A stretch of 64,000 bases of DNA from an uncultured Clostridia bacterium (GTDB taxonomy: Bacteria; Bacillota; Clostridia; TANB77; CAG-508), in contig CAKPNJ010000006.1 of the NCBI GenBank assembly GCA_934168365.1, positions 1 to 64,000 of the forward strand. The letters run 5' to 3'. The notes beneath the pieces were generated by a model. It saw only the letters and a program-made list of their open reading frames with translations. It was not told the origin of the DNA and did not search any database. The position numbers and the translations under genes were made by a program. Below, one piece after another: positions 16,435-25,418 of the stretch. How positions within the stretch are numbered: position 1 is the stretch's first letter; every line of letters starts with the position of its first letter.

Positions 16435-16980
16435 TTATTTGTTACATAATTCTAATACTTTTCTCATTGTATTTGCAGTTCTTATCGTTATTTTATCACT
16501 AATACTTGTACTAGCAGTTTTTGGCCACCAGTTTGTTTTTCTATATTCTTTTAATTTATAAGACCAGAAAATAATATTGTTGTATTCCTGAATTTTTTCA
16601 AGATTTTCTTTTGGCTCTCCAATAGTATTATATACCTCTTCATATTTTGTTGGTGGAATTATAAAAATCATGTTATCATATATTTCTTTGTTATTTGTTT
16701 CCCACCATTCAGGAGTATGTTTTAATATGTCTTCAAGTTCAGGTGCAGTTGTAACATAAACAGGTATTTCAAGATTAAATCTTTCTTTTATCATTCGTTG
16801 AATATTTTCTTTTATTACTTCTTTGTTATCTATTTCACTTTGAAAAATAGCATTTCCACTGTTCAAATATGTACTTACGTTTTCAAAACCAATTTTCTCT
16901 AGTCCTGCTTTTAATTCATTCATTGATATTTTGTTTTTACCACTTATATTTATTCCTCTTAATAATACAATATATTTCAT
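16435..16980 (-). CDS. DUF1697 protein
   Basis: A 181-residue match to DUF1697: the start YIVLLRGINISGKNKISM, VSTYLNSGNAIF, and the late WWPKTASTSISDKITIRTANT are hallmarks. The family is widespread and of unknown biochemical function. No membrane or secretion signal. Confidence 0.9.
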   Translation of the reverse strand: MKYIVLLRGINISGKNKISMNELKAGLEKIGFENVSTYLNSGNAIFQSEIDNKEVIKENIQRMIKERFNLEIPVYVTTAPELEDILKHTPEWWETNNKEIYDNMIFIIPPTKYEEVYNTIGEPKENLEKIQEYNNIIFWSYKLKEYRKTNWWPKTASTSISDKITIRTANTMRKVLELCNK

Positions 16981-16998
16981 TCTTTTCTCACTTTCAAT

Positions 16999-17202
16999 TT
17001 ATATTTTATTGAATATAACTGTTTTTTCTTTCATTGATATTTTGCCAACTTCATAACCATAATCTTTTAATTCTTTTTTGTAACTTAAAAAGGAATGATC
17101 TATTTCAAATCCAAGAATGTTTTTTATTTCTTCATAAGTCAGTTTATAGCTTTCCTTTTTATTTTCTTTTAGATAGTTCCATAATGGTTCATATTTACTC
17201 AT
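16999..17202 (-). CDS. Small conserved hypothetical protein
   Basis: 67 residues, no cysteine, no hydrophobic segment, strongly charged. It looks like a small folded domain (LWNYLKENKKESYKLTYEEI, then YGYEVGKISMKEKTVIF). I recognise the type as a small protein found among accessory genes but know no function. Its promoter is composite element 4. Confidence 0.65.
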   Translation of the reverse strand: MSKYEPLWNYLKENKKESYKLTYEEIKNILGFEIDHSFLSYKKELKDYGYEVGKISMKEKTVIFNKI

Positions 17203-17230
17203 ATTTTACCTCACAAATTTTCTAGTTATT

Positions 17231-17274
17231 ATTATATAACAGAAAGGCAGATACTTTCAACTAAATATCTGCCT
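17231..17274 (-). promoter_or_regulatory. Composite terminator-promoter element, copy 4
   Basis: Arms AGGCAGATA (17245-17253) and TATCTGCCT (17266-17274). TTGAAA in the loop (17255-17260), TATAAT at 17231-17236 with an 18-base spacer. It lies downstream of the secreted protein at 17353 and upstream of the 67-residue gene. Confidence 0.7.
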
Positions 17275-17352
17275 CTTTTTATATGTTATACTTTTCATCT
17301 TCTATTTCCGCTTCTAAAATAGATAAATTCACGACTTACTTATCGTAGAGTA

Positions 17353-18042
17353 TTAGACCTTTTCATATAGCACATAATCATTATTATAATTAAGCATTAT
17401 TTCTTTTTCTCCACTTGGATAAACTCCTGCATTTAATAATTCTTTTGAGTTTGTTTCTCCATCTACTTTTGGTACATAGTCTGAATCAATTAATTGGTCA
17501 ATAGTTCCTATTTGAGCTGCTCCACCAATATAATCAATTATTTTATTTGATTTAGTATATAATGTTCCATTAAATTTTACTAATGGTTCTTCTGCATATT
17601 TACCTTCTTTAAAATCTGCTACCTTTTCATATTCACCATATTTTTTGTCATCTAGAAGTTCTATTTTTTCTATTTCTTGTAATGGTGTTGGCACTACATC
17701 TGGTATAGTTTCATCTGTAATTGTTATTGCAATATTATTTTTTACACCTAAATCAGATACAGGTATTTTTACACCTCTCCATACAATATCAGTACTTTCT
17801 TTTATAGAAAAATTGTATTTTCCTCTCCAGTTTATGTTATTTACATCAAGTCCTGTTGCACTTATATGTATTGTTCCATTATTTTCCCTTATACTATCAA
17901 TTTTTGCATAGAATGTTGTTCCTTCTGCTTTACGTATTAATAAATCAGTTTTTGCTTTATTATATTGTCCTACTAATAAACCAATGACAAAGCTTATACA
18001 AACTGCAAATATCACTCCTATTATAATAAATGTTTTTTTCAT
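17353..18042 (-). CDS. Membrane-anchored extracytoplasmic protein of the tethered-sigma operon
   Basis: About 229 residues: a short N-terminus, one hydrophobic helix (TFIIIGVIFAVCISFVIGLL) and an extracellular part with no motif I recognise. GAGGTG precedes the ATG used here; the in-frame GTG upstream is part of that site. It is 24 bases after the membrane-tethered ECF sigma gene, so it may be the envelope-side partner of that sigma factor, but it has no obvious anti-sigma domain inside the cell. Confidence 0.72.
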   Translation of the reverse strand: MKKTFIIIGVIFAVCISFVIGLLVGQYNKAKTDLLIRKAEGTTFYAKIDSIRENNGTIHISATGLDVNNINWRGKYNFSIKESTDIVWRGVKIPVSDLGVKNNIAITITDETIPDVVPTPLQEIEKIELLDDKKYGEYEKVADFKEGKYAEEPLVKFNGTLYTKSNKIIDYIGGAAQIGTIDQLIDSDYVPKVDGETNSKELLNAGVYPSGEKEIMLNYNNDYVLYEKV

Positions 18043-18066
18043 ATTTATCACCTCTTAACCTTTCTA

Positions 18067-18909
18067 TTATTTAGACTTCTTTTTTCTTGCTTTTTGTTGG
18101 TGATTTTTATAAATAATTCCAAAAACTATAGTTAATACTAAAAATAATCCTGAAATTCCTAGAATCCCTATATCATAGTTATCCAATTGAATGTTTGCAT
18201 CTTCTTTAATCGCTGTTGTTTCAGTTGTATCGTTCTTCTTAGTATTGTCATACACAGTATCACTCGCTATTTCGTTATTCTCAGTCACTTCATTTTTTAT
18301 AGTAGTTTGTGGTATATTCTCTTTCTTTTTTAGTATTCTACTTGCAAATATAGTAACAGATATAATAAACATAGATAAATTGCTTAATAATATTTTTAAA
18401 GAATGAACAGCTTTATAATATCTCCATTGTATTGTTCCTATTGGTTCTCCTAGTATTTGCGATATTTGCCTAAATGATAGATTAGATATGACTTTTAGTG
18501 ATACTATTTCTTGTTCTTTTTTATCTAGTACTGATATTATCTTATTATATGATTCTTTGTCTTCTACATTAAATATATTGTCACATTCATCACTTATATA
18601 ATAAATTTCATCTATATTAATTGTATTTTTTTGTTTCTTTAGAAAAGTTATAGCTTCATTTTTAGTTACAGCATATAGCCAACTTGCTTCATTTTTGTCT
18701 GGTAAAATTTCTTTATTCATTTTCCATATTTTTAAAAATACCATTTGTTTAATGTCTTCACTATTTTCTTTATTTTTTAATATCGAAAATGCTATTCTAT
18801 ATACCAAATTACTACATTCATTATATAATTCATTAAATGCTTCTTCTTGCTTATTCATTTTTAGCTCTGCAAAAAGTTTATGCAATTCTTGTTTGTTTAT
18901 AAATTTCAT
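18067..18909 (-). CDS. ECF sigma factor with C-terminal membrane segments
   Basis: 280 residues. Residues about 20-165 are an ECF sigma factor: NELYNECSNLVYRIAF and NSEDIKQMVFLKIWK (region 2), then LDKKEQEIVSLKVISNLSF and RQISQILGEPIGTIQWRY (region 4). It continues into a hydrophobic segment (LLSNLSMFIISVTIFASRIL, about 175-197), an acidic Thr/Asn-rich linker of about 50 residues and a second helix (IGILGISGLFLVLTIVFGII) with a lysine-rich end. Two helices in the sigma chain imply a tethered factor without a separate anti-sigma. Confidence 0.85.
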   Translation of the reverse strand: MKFINKQELHKLFAELKMNKQEEAFNELYNECSNLVYRIAFSILKNKENSEDIKQMVFLKIWKMNKEILPDKNEASWLYAVTKNEAITFLKKQKNTINIDEIYYISDECDNIFNVEDKESYNKIISVLDKKEQEIVSLKVISNLSFRQISQILGEPIGTIQWRYYKAVHSLKILLSNLSMFIISVTIFASRILKKKENIPQTTIKNEVTENNEIASDTVYDNTKKNDTTETTAIKEDANIQLDNYDIGILGISGLFLVLTIVFGIIYKNHQQKARKKKSK

Positions 18910-18937
18910 AATATTTTACCCCTATTATTAAGTGCTC

Positions 18938-19714
18938 TTACCCTAGTGCTACATCTAAAATCATCATTATTACAAATCCAAGAGCAACTCCTATTGTTCC
19001 TATATTTGAATGTTCACCATTTTGAGATTCTGGTATTAGCTCTTCAACAACTACATAAATCATAGCTCCTGCTGCAAATGATAATAAATATGGTAGTATT
19101 GGTACTACTGTGCTTGTAAGTAATATTGTAATAATTGCTCCTATTGGTTCTACTATGCCCGAAAGTGTTCCATACAAAAAGGCTTTTGATTTTGACATTC
19201 CTTCGCTTTTTAATGGCATTGATATAATTGCGCCTTCAGGAAAGTTTTGTATTGCAATTCCTATTGCTAAAGCAAATGCTCCTGCCATTGTTATTCCAGT
19301 ATTTCCAATAAGTGCACCAGCAAATGTAACACCTACTGCCATTCCTTCTGGTATATTGTGAAGTGTAACTGCAAATACCATCATTGTTGTTTTCTTAAGT
19401 TTTGCTTTTATTCCTTCTGTTTTATCATTATTTAAGTGTAAATGCGGAATTACACTATCAAGTACAAGTAAAAAGGCTATTCCTAGTATAAATCCAACTG
19501 CTGCTGGAATCCATGCTACTTTTCCTTGTTCACTTGCCATATCAATTGATGGTATAATTAAAGACCATATCGAAGCTGCAAGCATTACTCCTGATGCAAA
19601 ACCTAATAGTAATTTTTCTACTTTTGAGTTCATCTTGTTTTTCATTAAAAATACCATTGCTGAGCCAAGTGTTGTTCCTAAAAAAGGTATTGCTAAACCT
19701 GTTACTAAATTCAT
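18938..19714 (-). CDS. ZIP-family metal transporter
   Basis: 258 residues, eight predicted helices, with the paired metal-site motifs TLHNIPEGMAVGV and IAIQNFPEGAIIS and a VVEELIPES near the end. The family moves Zn2+ or other divalent metals into the cytoplasm. A His-containing loop (IPHLHLNN) lies between helices. It is a clear paralogue of the gene at 27946-28743. RBS GGAGGAG. Confidence 0.92.
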   Translation of the reverse strand: MNLVTGLAIPFLGTTLGSAMVFLMKNKMNSKVEKLLLGFASGVMLAASIWSLIIPSIDMASEQGKVAWIPAAVGFILGIAFLLVLDSVIPHLHLNNDKTEGIKAKLKKTTMMVFAVTLHNIPEGMAVGVTFAGALIGNTGITMAGAFALAIGIAIQNFPEGAIISMPLKSEGMSKSKAFLYGTLSGIVEPIGAIITILLTSTVVPILPYLLSFAAGAMIYVVVEELIPESQNGEHSNIGTIGVALGFVIMMILDVALG

Positions 19715-19726
19715 AAAATCTCCTCC

Positions 19727-20377
19727 TTATTTATTTGTTTCTATAATAAATTTTAAATCTTCTATAGCCTTATCTATATTCATCATTCCATTTCCTATAG
19801 GATAATAAACTGGATATATTTTATAATTTTTCTTACCTATTTCCTTAGAAAAGCTTTGTTTTCTGCATTGTGATACAGATATGTTTTTGTCTAAAACTAT
19901 AGAACTTACTTGGTTTCCAAGTGTTATAATTATTTTAGGATTGATAATTTCTATCTCTTTGCAAAGTAAATCAAGATATTGACTATAAACTGAATTAGGC
20001 AGTACCCTTGCATCTGTTTGAGTACATTTTCCTAAATTAGTAATGAAATATTTGTGTTTCTCTACATTTGAATATACCATATCAGCAAATTCTTCATCCC
20101 ATTCTTGTGGTTTTTTTGAAATAATTCCTTGATATATTTCTTCATCTAATAATCCAATTTTATAAAATAACTTCCATATATTTTTTGTACCTATCCAAGG
20201 TGATCTTCTTCCTTTCCATTGTGGGCATGAAGCAATATTTCTACCTGTTGGATTCATAAACACAAAGCAAATATTGGGATTTTTAGTGCACCCTCCATTA
20301 TATATAGACATTAATTCTTTTGCTCCATATATTTTTTGTAACTTATCATATTCTACATTCAGTTCTTCTATTTTCAT
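19727..20377 (-). CDS. Uracil-DNA glycosylase-superfamily protein
   Basis: 216 residues with the UDG-fold pattern: FVFMNPTGRNIA (motif I, GxNPT/G type), ITNLGKCTQ, IIITLGNQVSSIVL (the LG strand) and VYYPIGNG near the end in place of the HPS motif. This resembles the divergent UDG-like proteins rather than Ung. It may excise deaminated or damaged bases; activity is uncertain because the end motif is unusual. Confidence 0.75.
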   Translation of the reverse strand: MKIEELNVEYDKLQKIYGAKELMSIYNGGCTKNPNICFVFMNPTGRNIASCPQWKGRRSPWIGTKNIWKLFYKIGLLDEEIYQGIISKKPQEWDEEFADMVYSNVEKHKYFITNLGKCTQTDARVLPNSVYSQYLDLLCKEIEIINPKIIITLGNQVSSIVLDKNISVSQCRKQSFSKEIGKKNYKIYPVYYPIGNGMMNIDKAIEDLKFIIETNK

Positions 20378-20407
20378 ATTTTTTCCTTTTAATTATTATT
20401 TGTTTTT

Positions 20408-20447
20408 TTTATATCACAAAAGCAAGTAATTTTCAATTACTTGCTTT
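20408..20447 (-). promoter_or_regulatory. Composite terminator-promoter element, copy 5
   Basis: Arms AAAGCAAGTAATT (20419-20431) and AATTACTTGCTTT (20435-20447) with a three-base loop. TTGAAA (20431-20436) bridges the loop and TATAAA follows after 17 bases (20408-20413). It ends the MATE-kinase gene and starts the glycosylase-like gene. Confidence 0.75.
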
Positions 20448-20451
20448 AGAT

Positions 20452-22419
20452 TTAAATTGATTTAATTATTTCTACAATATTATCTGCGGTCTTCTCGACA
20501 CCATATTTGTCAACATTAAATGCAAAATCATAATTGTCGAAATTTTTCCATTCTCTATCAGTATAAAATTTATAGTGTTTTGCTCTTTCTTTATTTATTT
20601 TTTCAATTTCTTTTAATGCATTTTTTTCGTTTAGTCCATAATATTTAATAGCTCTCTCTTCTTTTGATTTCGAATCACTATATAGAAATATTTTTACACT
20701 GTCTTTATTATCTTTTAATATATAGTCTGCACATCTTCCAACTATAACACATGATTTTTTTGCTAAGTTATTTATTACTTCTTTTTCTGCGATAAATAAT
20801 CTGTCATCATTATTGTTAATATATGTAGCCGACTTTTTCTTTTGGTCTATTTCTTCAATATATTGTTCTGAAAGTCCGGATTCTTTTGCAGATAAAGATA
20901 TTAATTCCTTATCATAGAATGGAATACCTAATTTTTTAGAAACTAGTTTTCCAACAAACCTTCCTCCTGAGCCGTATTCTCTAGATATTGTAATAACTAT
21001 ATGTTTACCTTTATATGATGTATTTTGTTCTTGATTTTCTTCTACTTTTTCTTGTTTTGCTCCAAGCTTTTTATACTCTGATTTTAATATAAATATAGTT
21101 GATATAAAGCATAAAACATCTGATATACATCCTGCATATAAAACTCCATATATTCCTTTATTAAATGCAAATGCTAATATTAGAGATATTGGTATTAGCA
21201 ATATTATTTGTCTTATAAAGCTTACTGCAGTTGCTTTCCATACATGTCCTACAGATTGAATTACAATACTTGTTGTCATTTCTAAAGCATTTAATGCCAT
21301 TACTAATAAAAAACTATGACACATAAGTGTAGCAAATTCCATAAATAAATCATAAGATTCATCACTACTTGATATGAATATACCGGCTATTTGTTTAGGA
21401 AATAATACAAAGATTATATTGAATATTATTCCTATAATAAAGTTAACAATTAATACATTTTTTATTGTTTCTTTTACTCTTAATTCATTTCCAGCACCAT
21501 AGTTAAATCCAATAATTGGTTGTGATCCTATTGATATTCCTAAAACTGTTGAAATATATAGGCTGTTTATTTTTGATATTACACCATATACAGATAATGG
21601 AATATCTGCTCCAAATTTTGTGTTTGCACCTAATTTAGTCATTATATTATTCATAAATATAAATAATATTAAAATAGTTGCTTGTGTTATAAATGAAGAT
21701 AAACCTAATGATAATATTCTAAATATATTTTTATCTAGTTTAAAATCATCTTTAGTTAATTTTACAGATTTTATTTTTCCAATATATATAATTGCTATTA
21801 AAAATGATACTGCTTGTCCTATAACTGTTGCAATTGCTCCACCTTTTACTCCCATATTAAATCCAAAAATAAATATTGGATCTAATATTATATTTATAAC
21901 TGCTCCTATTACTAACATTATCATTGAATATTTGGGTGATCCATCAGCTCTTATAATATTTGAAAGTGCTGAATATATTAGCATAAATGGAGCTCCTAGT
22001 ATGATTATTTTTCCGTAATCAATAGCATAATTATATACACTATCTGTACAGCCAAATATGTATACTAATTGAGGTAAAAATATATAAGCAATTACACTAA
22101 CTAATACAGATACTATTACTGACATACTTATTGCTTGCCCTATACTTTTAGCTGCCGATTTTTTATCATTTTCGCCTAATTTTAATGATAAATTTGCCGC
22201 TGCTCCATTTCCTATTAAACCTGCTAATGCATTGAAAATTATAACCAGTGGAAATATAACATTTGTTGCAGCATTTCCAAGTGTTCCTACTCCTTTTCCA
22301 ATAAATATCTGATCAACAATATTGTAAACTGAATTTATTAACATACTTATTACACAAGGTATAGCAAAAGCTAATAAAAGTTTACTGATTTTCTCTTTTC
22401 CCAAATCTAACTCTTTCAT
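20452..22419 (-). CDS. MATE transporter fused to a cytidylate-kinase-like domain
   Basis: 655 residues. Residues 1-445 are a full MATE exporter with twelve helices (ISMLINSVYNIVDQIFIGKG, IIRADGSPKYSM). After a Gln/Glu-rich linker, residues about 463-655 form a cytidylate-kinase-2-like domain: ITISREYGSGGRFVGKLVSK is its nucleotide-binding start, then GIPFYDKELI, IVGRCADYIL and a DREWKNFDNYDFAF tail. The kinase half is cytoplasmic. The joint function, such as nucleotide sensing or substrate phosphorylation, is unknown. There is no frameshift at the junction. Confidence 0.9.
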   Translation of the reverse strand: MKELDLGKEKISKLLLAFAIPCVISMLINSVYNIVDQIFIGKGVGTLGNAATNVIFPLVIIFNALAGLIGNGAAANLSLKLGENDKKSAAKSIGQAISMSVIVSVLVSVIAYIFLPQLVYIFGCTDSVYNYAIDYGKIIILGAPFMLIYSALSNIIRADGSPKYSMIMLVIGAVINIILDPIFIFGFNMGVKGGAIATVIGQAVSFLIAIIYIGKIKSVKLTKDDFKLDKNIFRILSLGLSSFITQATILILFIFMNNIMTKLGANTKFGADIPLSVYGVISKINSLYISTVLGISIGSQPIIGFNYGAGNELRVKETIKNVLIVNFIIGIIFNIIFVLFPKQIAGIFISSSDESYDLFMEFATLMCHSFLLVMALNALEMTTSIVIQSVGHVWKATAVSFIRQIILLIPISLILAFAFNKGIYGVLYAGCISDVLCFISTIFILKSEYKKLGAKQEKVEENQEQNTSYKGKHIVITISREYGSGGRFVGKLVSKKLGIPFYDKELISLSAKESGLSEQYIEEIDQKKKSATYINNNDDRLFIAEKEVINNLAKKSCVIVGRCADYILKDNKDSVKIFLYSDSKSKEERAIKYYGLNEKNALKEIEKINKERAKHYKFYTDREWKNFDNYDFAFNVDKYGVEKTADNIVEIIKSI

Positions 22420-22454
22420 AATTCTCTCCTTCTTAATTTTTTGCGAACTTATAA

Positions 22455-22483
22455 ATTATATCATAAAAAAATTTTTTGTGTAA
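22455..22483 (-). promoter_or_regulatory. Sigma-A promoter of the MATE-kinase gene
   Basis: TTACAC (22478-22483) and TATAAT (22455-22460) with a 17-base spacer, about 35 bases before the ATG. Confidence 0.6.
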
Positions 22484-22505
22484 GTTTTTATTCTTAAAAA
22501 GTCGA

Positions 22506-22535
22506 AAAAAACGAATAACCAAGTATTCGTTTTTT
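22506..22535 (-). terminator. Intrinsic terminator after the Nudix gene
   Basis: Arms AAAAAACGAATA and TATTCGTTTTTT with a six-base loop, ending in a T-run on the minus strand. About 100 bases separate it from the Nudix stop; in that space I see only a short open stretch (TPEKEIEVWIEQL, stop) that could be a gene tail. Confidence 0.8.
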
Positions 22536-22635
22536 AACTTTATTATCATTTAAACGTTACCCCTACTTCATTCAATGATATTCTTTTATAGTTGCTCAAT
22601 CCATACTTCTATCTCTTTTTCAGGTGTAACAAAAC

Positions 22636-23052
22636 TTAATATTTAATTCCATCTCTCAAATATACCTTTATTTGTTTTATGATATGAGGAATATTATAGT
22701 TACCTGCAAATTTTTCATTCTTTAATAATTCTTCATTTATAGTTACCCATTCAAGTTTATTTTTTTCTTCTACCAAAGTTACTTCATTTTTTAATATTCC
22801 ATAATATACTTGTAAATTATTTTCATATTTAAAGTAATTTAAATCCATAAAATGGTCTAACTCAATATCATTACTGCTTATTCCTGTTTCTTCAAATAGC
22901 TCTCTATAAGCCGCTTCATCATTTGGTTCATTTTCTTCTACTTTGCCTCCAACAAAATTATATAAACCTTTGTATGGCTCTTTTGCTCTAATACAAAATA
23001 GAGCTTTTGTTAAATCTTTATTAAATACTACTATTAAATTAAATCTTTTCAT
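22636..23052 (-). CDS. Nudix hydrolase
   Basis: 138 residues with the complete Nudix box GGKVEENEPNDEAAYRELFEETGI (GxExR-EExxE pattern with the REL-EETG core). The family cleaves nucleoside diphosphates linked to another group, often oxidised nucleotides. The preceding FCIRAKEPYKGLYNFVGG fits MutT-like members. Substrate unknown. Confidence 0.92.
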   Translation of the reverse strand: MKRFNLIVVFNKDLTKALFCIRAKEPYKGLYNFVGGKVEENEPNDEAAYRELFEETGISSNDIELDHFMDLNYFKYENNLQVYYGILKNEVTLVEEKNKLEWVTINEELLKNEKFAGNYNIPHIIKQIKVYLRDGIKY

Positions 23053-23067
23053 AATTTCACTCCTATT

Positions 23068-23847
23068 TTATTTTGCAGTTCCTATATTAATTTTTTTTGC
23101 TACTTTTCTATTTAATTTCAGACTTCCAAATCTTGTTGCAAATGCTATCAATTTATTATGAAATCCAACTACATATACTGCTTTGTTTTTCATCATTGCT
23201 TTATAGCTTTTTTCTGCAACTTCTTTAGCTGTATCCACTTTCATCTTTTTAAACATATATGATTTTTTCATTGATGCTCTTTCTTCAAATTTTGTTTTAG
23301 TTGGTCCTGGGCAAATTGCAGTTACAACTACTCCTTGGTCTTTTAGCTCTTCATATAATCCTTCTGAAAAAGAACGTACAAATGCTTTTGAAGCATAATA
23401 CATTGTCATAAATGGTCCTGGTTCAAATGAAGCAATTGATGCAATATTCATAATTCTTCCACTTTTTCTTTTTGCCATATCTTGTCCAAACATATATGAT
23501 AATTGCATAACAGCCATCATATTTACCATTGCAAGATTTTTTTGTTTTTGCCATTCAACATCAATATAATTTCCATAGGTTGCAAATCCAGCATTATTTA
23601 TCAATATATCTATTTCTATATTACTTGCTTTAACTTCATTATATATTTCTGAATAGCTTTCTTCTATGCTTAAATCTTTTACGATATATTTTACAGATAT
23701 ATTATATTTACTCTCTAAAGTTTGCTTTTGCTCTTTTAATTTTTCTTCATTCATTGCTACTGTTATCAAATTATATCCCTTTTCAGCAAATAATTCTGCA
23801 AACTCTTTCCCAATACCACTTGTAGTTCCTGTAATTAACGTATACAT
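23068..23847 (-). CDS. Short-chain dehydrogenase/reductase
   Basis: 259 residues, classical SDR: TGTTSGIGKEFA (NAD(P) loop), NNAGFATYG, and the catalytic S...YxxxK (IASIASFEPG, then YYASKAF). CPGPTKTKF is the usual post-catalytic loop. The absence of an acidic residue after the second strand leans to NADP(H). Substrate unknown. Confidence 0.92.
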   Translation of the reverse strand: MYTLITGTTSGIGKEFAELFAEKGYNLITVAMNEEKLKEQKQTLESKYNISVKYIVKDLSIEESYSEIYNEVKASNIEIDILINNAGFATYGNYIDVEWQKQKNLAMVNMMAVMQLSYMFGQDMAKRKSGRIMNIASIASFEPGPFMTMYYASKAFVRSFSEGLYEELKDQGVVVTAICPGPTKTKFEERASMKKSYMFKKMKVDTAKEVAEKSYKAMMKNKAVYVVGFHNKLIAFATRFGSLKLNRKVAKKINIGTAK

Positions 23848-23872
23848 ATTCCTTTCCTTCTTTCTTGTCTAT

Positions 23873-23912
23873 TTTATATCATAAAAGCAGATAATTTTCA
23901 ATTACCTGCTTT
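23873..23912 (-). promoter_or_regulatory. Composite terminator-promoter element, copy 6
   Basis: Arms AAAGCAGATAATT (23884-23896) and AATTACCTGCTTT (23900-23912) with a three-base loop. TTGAAA (23896-23901) in the loop and TATAAA (23873-23878) after 17 bases, driving the SDR gene and ending the gene at 23926. Confidence 0.75.
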
Positions 23913-23925
23913 CATTTTACCTCTC

Positions 23926-24621
23926 TTAATTTTTATTATGCTCTATACCTGATGTTTTTTCTCTTAAATTTGCTACTATTCCATTTTTCTTTTCTTGCCA
24001 TTGCTTTGAATTTATTTGTTCAAATCTTATTAATGCAGTTCCAATGTTTTTATCATGTCCAAAAATGTGTGTGGCAAGTTGAGCTTCTGGAGTTTCTTGT
24101 ACAAACTTTTCATCACTAAGCTGTTTTTTACTATATGAATGGGTTGTAAAGTCTAATTCTTCTAAAAATTTCATCTCTCTTTTTATTACTGCTGGAGATA
24201 TCATATATATACTATCTTTATCTTTAAACCTATAAAAACCTCCATCTCGCATTTCTTTTATTTTATTAATTGCATCTAATAACTGTAAGTTGACTAGAGC
24301 TATTGTTTTTGATATTCCATTTTGGGCCATTAGTTCATGTAAGTCTGTTGGTAAGTGTAAATGAATACAATTACTTGATATTCCATAAGTAAACATATCA
24401 TTAATAGGATATTTTTCATCATTTCTACTTTGAGAAATTTCTTCTATTTTCTTTGACAATTTTTCTCTTATATTCTCTTCATTGTTTCCAAATCTTTCTG
24501 TAATTTGCTCAATTTCAGTATCACTTTTCATATCTAATTGACCAAGTAAATGATTTACTGCTATTTCGTTTTCTGGTGTTCTCATTGATATTAAAATATT
24601 TTTCACTTCTTTTTTATTCAT
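23926..24621 (-). CDS. Hypothetical cytoplasmic protein
   Basis: 231 residues, no membrane segment or signal. The N-terminal 70 residues are charged and helical (KSDTEIEQITERFGNNEENI); residues 87-91 read HLHLP, and a KIKEMRDGGFYRFKDKDSIY segment follows. I do not recognise the family. The HxHxP cluster could be a metal or catalytic site but is not diagnostic. The gene has its own upstream TATAAT and RBS GGGAAGTG. Confidence 0.6.
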   Translation of the reverse strand: MNKKEVKNILISMRTPENEIAVNHLLGQLDMKSDTEIEQITERFGNNEENIREKLSKKIEEISQSRNDEKYPINDMFTYGISSNCIHLHLPTDLHELMAQNGISKTIALVNLQLLDAINKIKEMRDGGFYRFKDKDSIYMISPAVIKREMKFLEELDFTTHSYSKKQLSDEKFVQETPEAQLATHIFGHDKNIGTALIRFEQINSKQWQEKKNGIVANLREKTSGIEHNKN

Positions 24622-24686
24622 TATAATATCACTTCCCTTTTACTAATTATAACATAAATAGCAAAATTTAGTAAATAATTCATGTT

Positions 24687-25418
24687 TTATTTATTATCAC
24701 TGATCATTTTTCTTTTAAACACTATTATTGATATTGCTAAAATTGCAATTGTGTATATTAAAAATACTATTATATTTCTTAGGCTTATTATTTGAATGTT
24801 ATTGTTCATTATTCCTTTTATAATTTTTACACAACTTTCGAATGGAAGTATGTTGCATATTTTTGCAAATACATCTCCTAACATTTCTTTTGGAAAATAC
24901 ATTTCTCCTGTAAAGCATACTAATTGTACTACAATACTTGATATTCCCGATGATGCTTTTTCTGTAAATGTGCTTCCTATCAATATTCCTATTGCTATAA
25001 ATAATATTGCAATAACGATAGATACCAAAATTGCCAATATGATGTTTATGCTAAAGCTTAATCCTAAGATTATGGCTAATATAAAAAATAATACATTTTG
25101 AATAATTATTATTGGAATTATTGAGATTATATAGCCTAATATATATTCCACTGGTTTCATTGGACTTGTGCCAAGTCTAATTAGTAATGATGTACTTCTG
25201 TCTTTTGCAACAAGCATAGCTGTAAAAAGTGTTAAAAAAGAAAATCCAAAAATAATTATTCCTGGTGTAAAGTTTTCTAATTTATAGTTTTCACTTGGTA
25301 TATTAAATTGTTGAAATATAAAAAGTAAAAATAATGGCAATAGAATTGCAAATATTATACTTAATGGATCTCTTATTATTTCTTTAAAATTTCTTTTGGC
25401 AAAGTTTATTATTCTCAT
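24687..25418 (-). CDS. ABC-2 type transporter permease
   Basis: 243 residues, six hydrophobic segments, beginning with a cytoplasmic helix (NFAKRNFKEIIRDPLSIIFA) typical of ABC-2 exporters and a central LLIRLGTSPMKPVEYILGY coupling helix. Its ATG overlaps the ATPase stop by four bases (ATGA). With the ATPase it forms an exporter; substrate unknown. Confidence 0.9.
   Translation of the reverse strand: MRIINFAKRNFKEIIRDPLSIIFAILLPLFLLFIFQQFNIPSENYKLENFTPGIIIFGFSFLTLFTAMLVAKDRSTSLLIRLGTSPMKPVEYILGYIISIIPIIIIQNVLFFILAIILGLSFSINIILAILVSIVIAILFIAIGILIGSTFTEKASSGISSIVVQLVCFTGEMYFPKEMLGDVFAKICNILPFESCVKIIKGIMNNNIQIISLRNIIVFLIYTIAILAISIIVFKRKMISDNK

Noticed and set aside
3005..23912. Repeated hairpins as a CRISPR array or integron attC sites
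   Set aside because: They are kilobases apart, lack spacers and integron core sites, and no cas or integron integrase gene is present; they fit terminators with promoter boxes.
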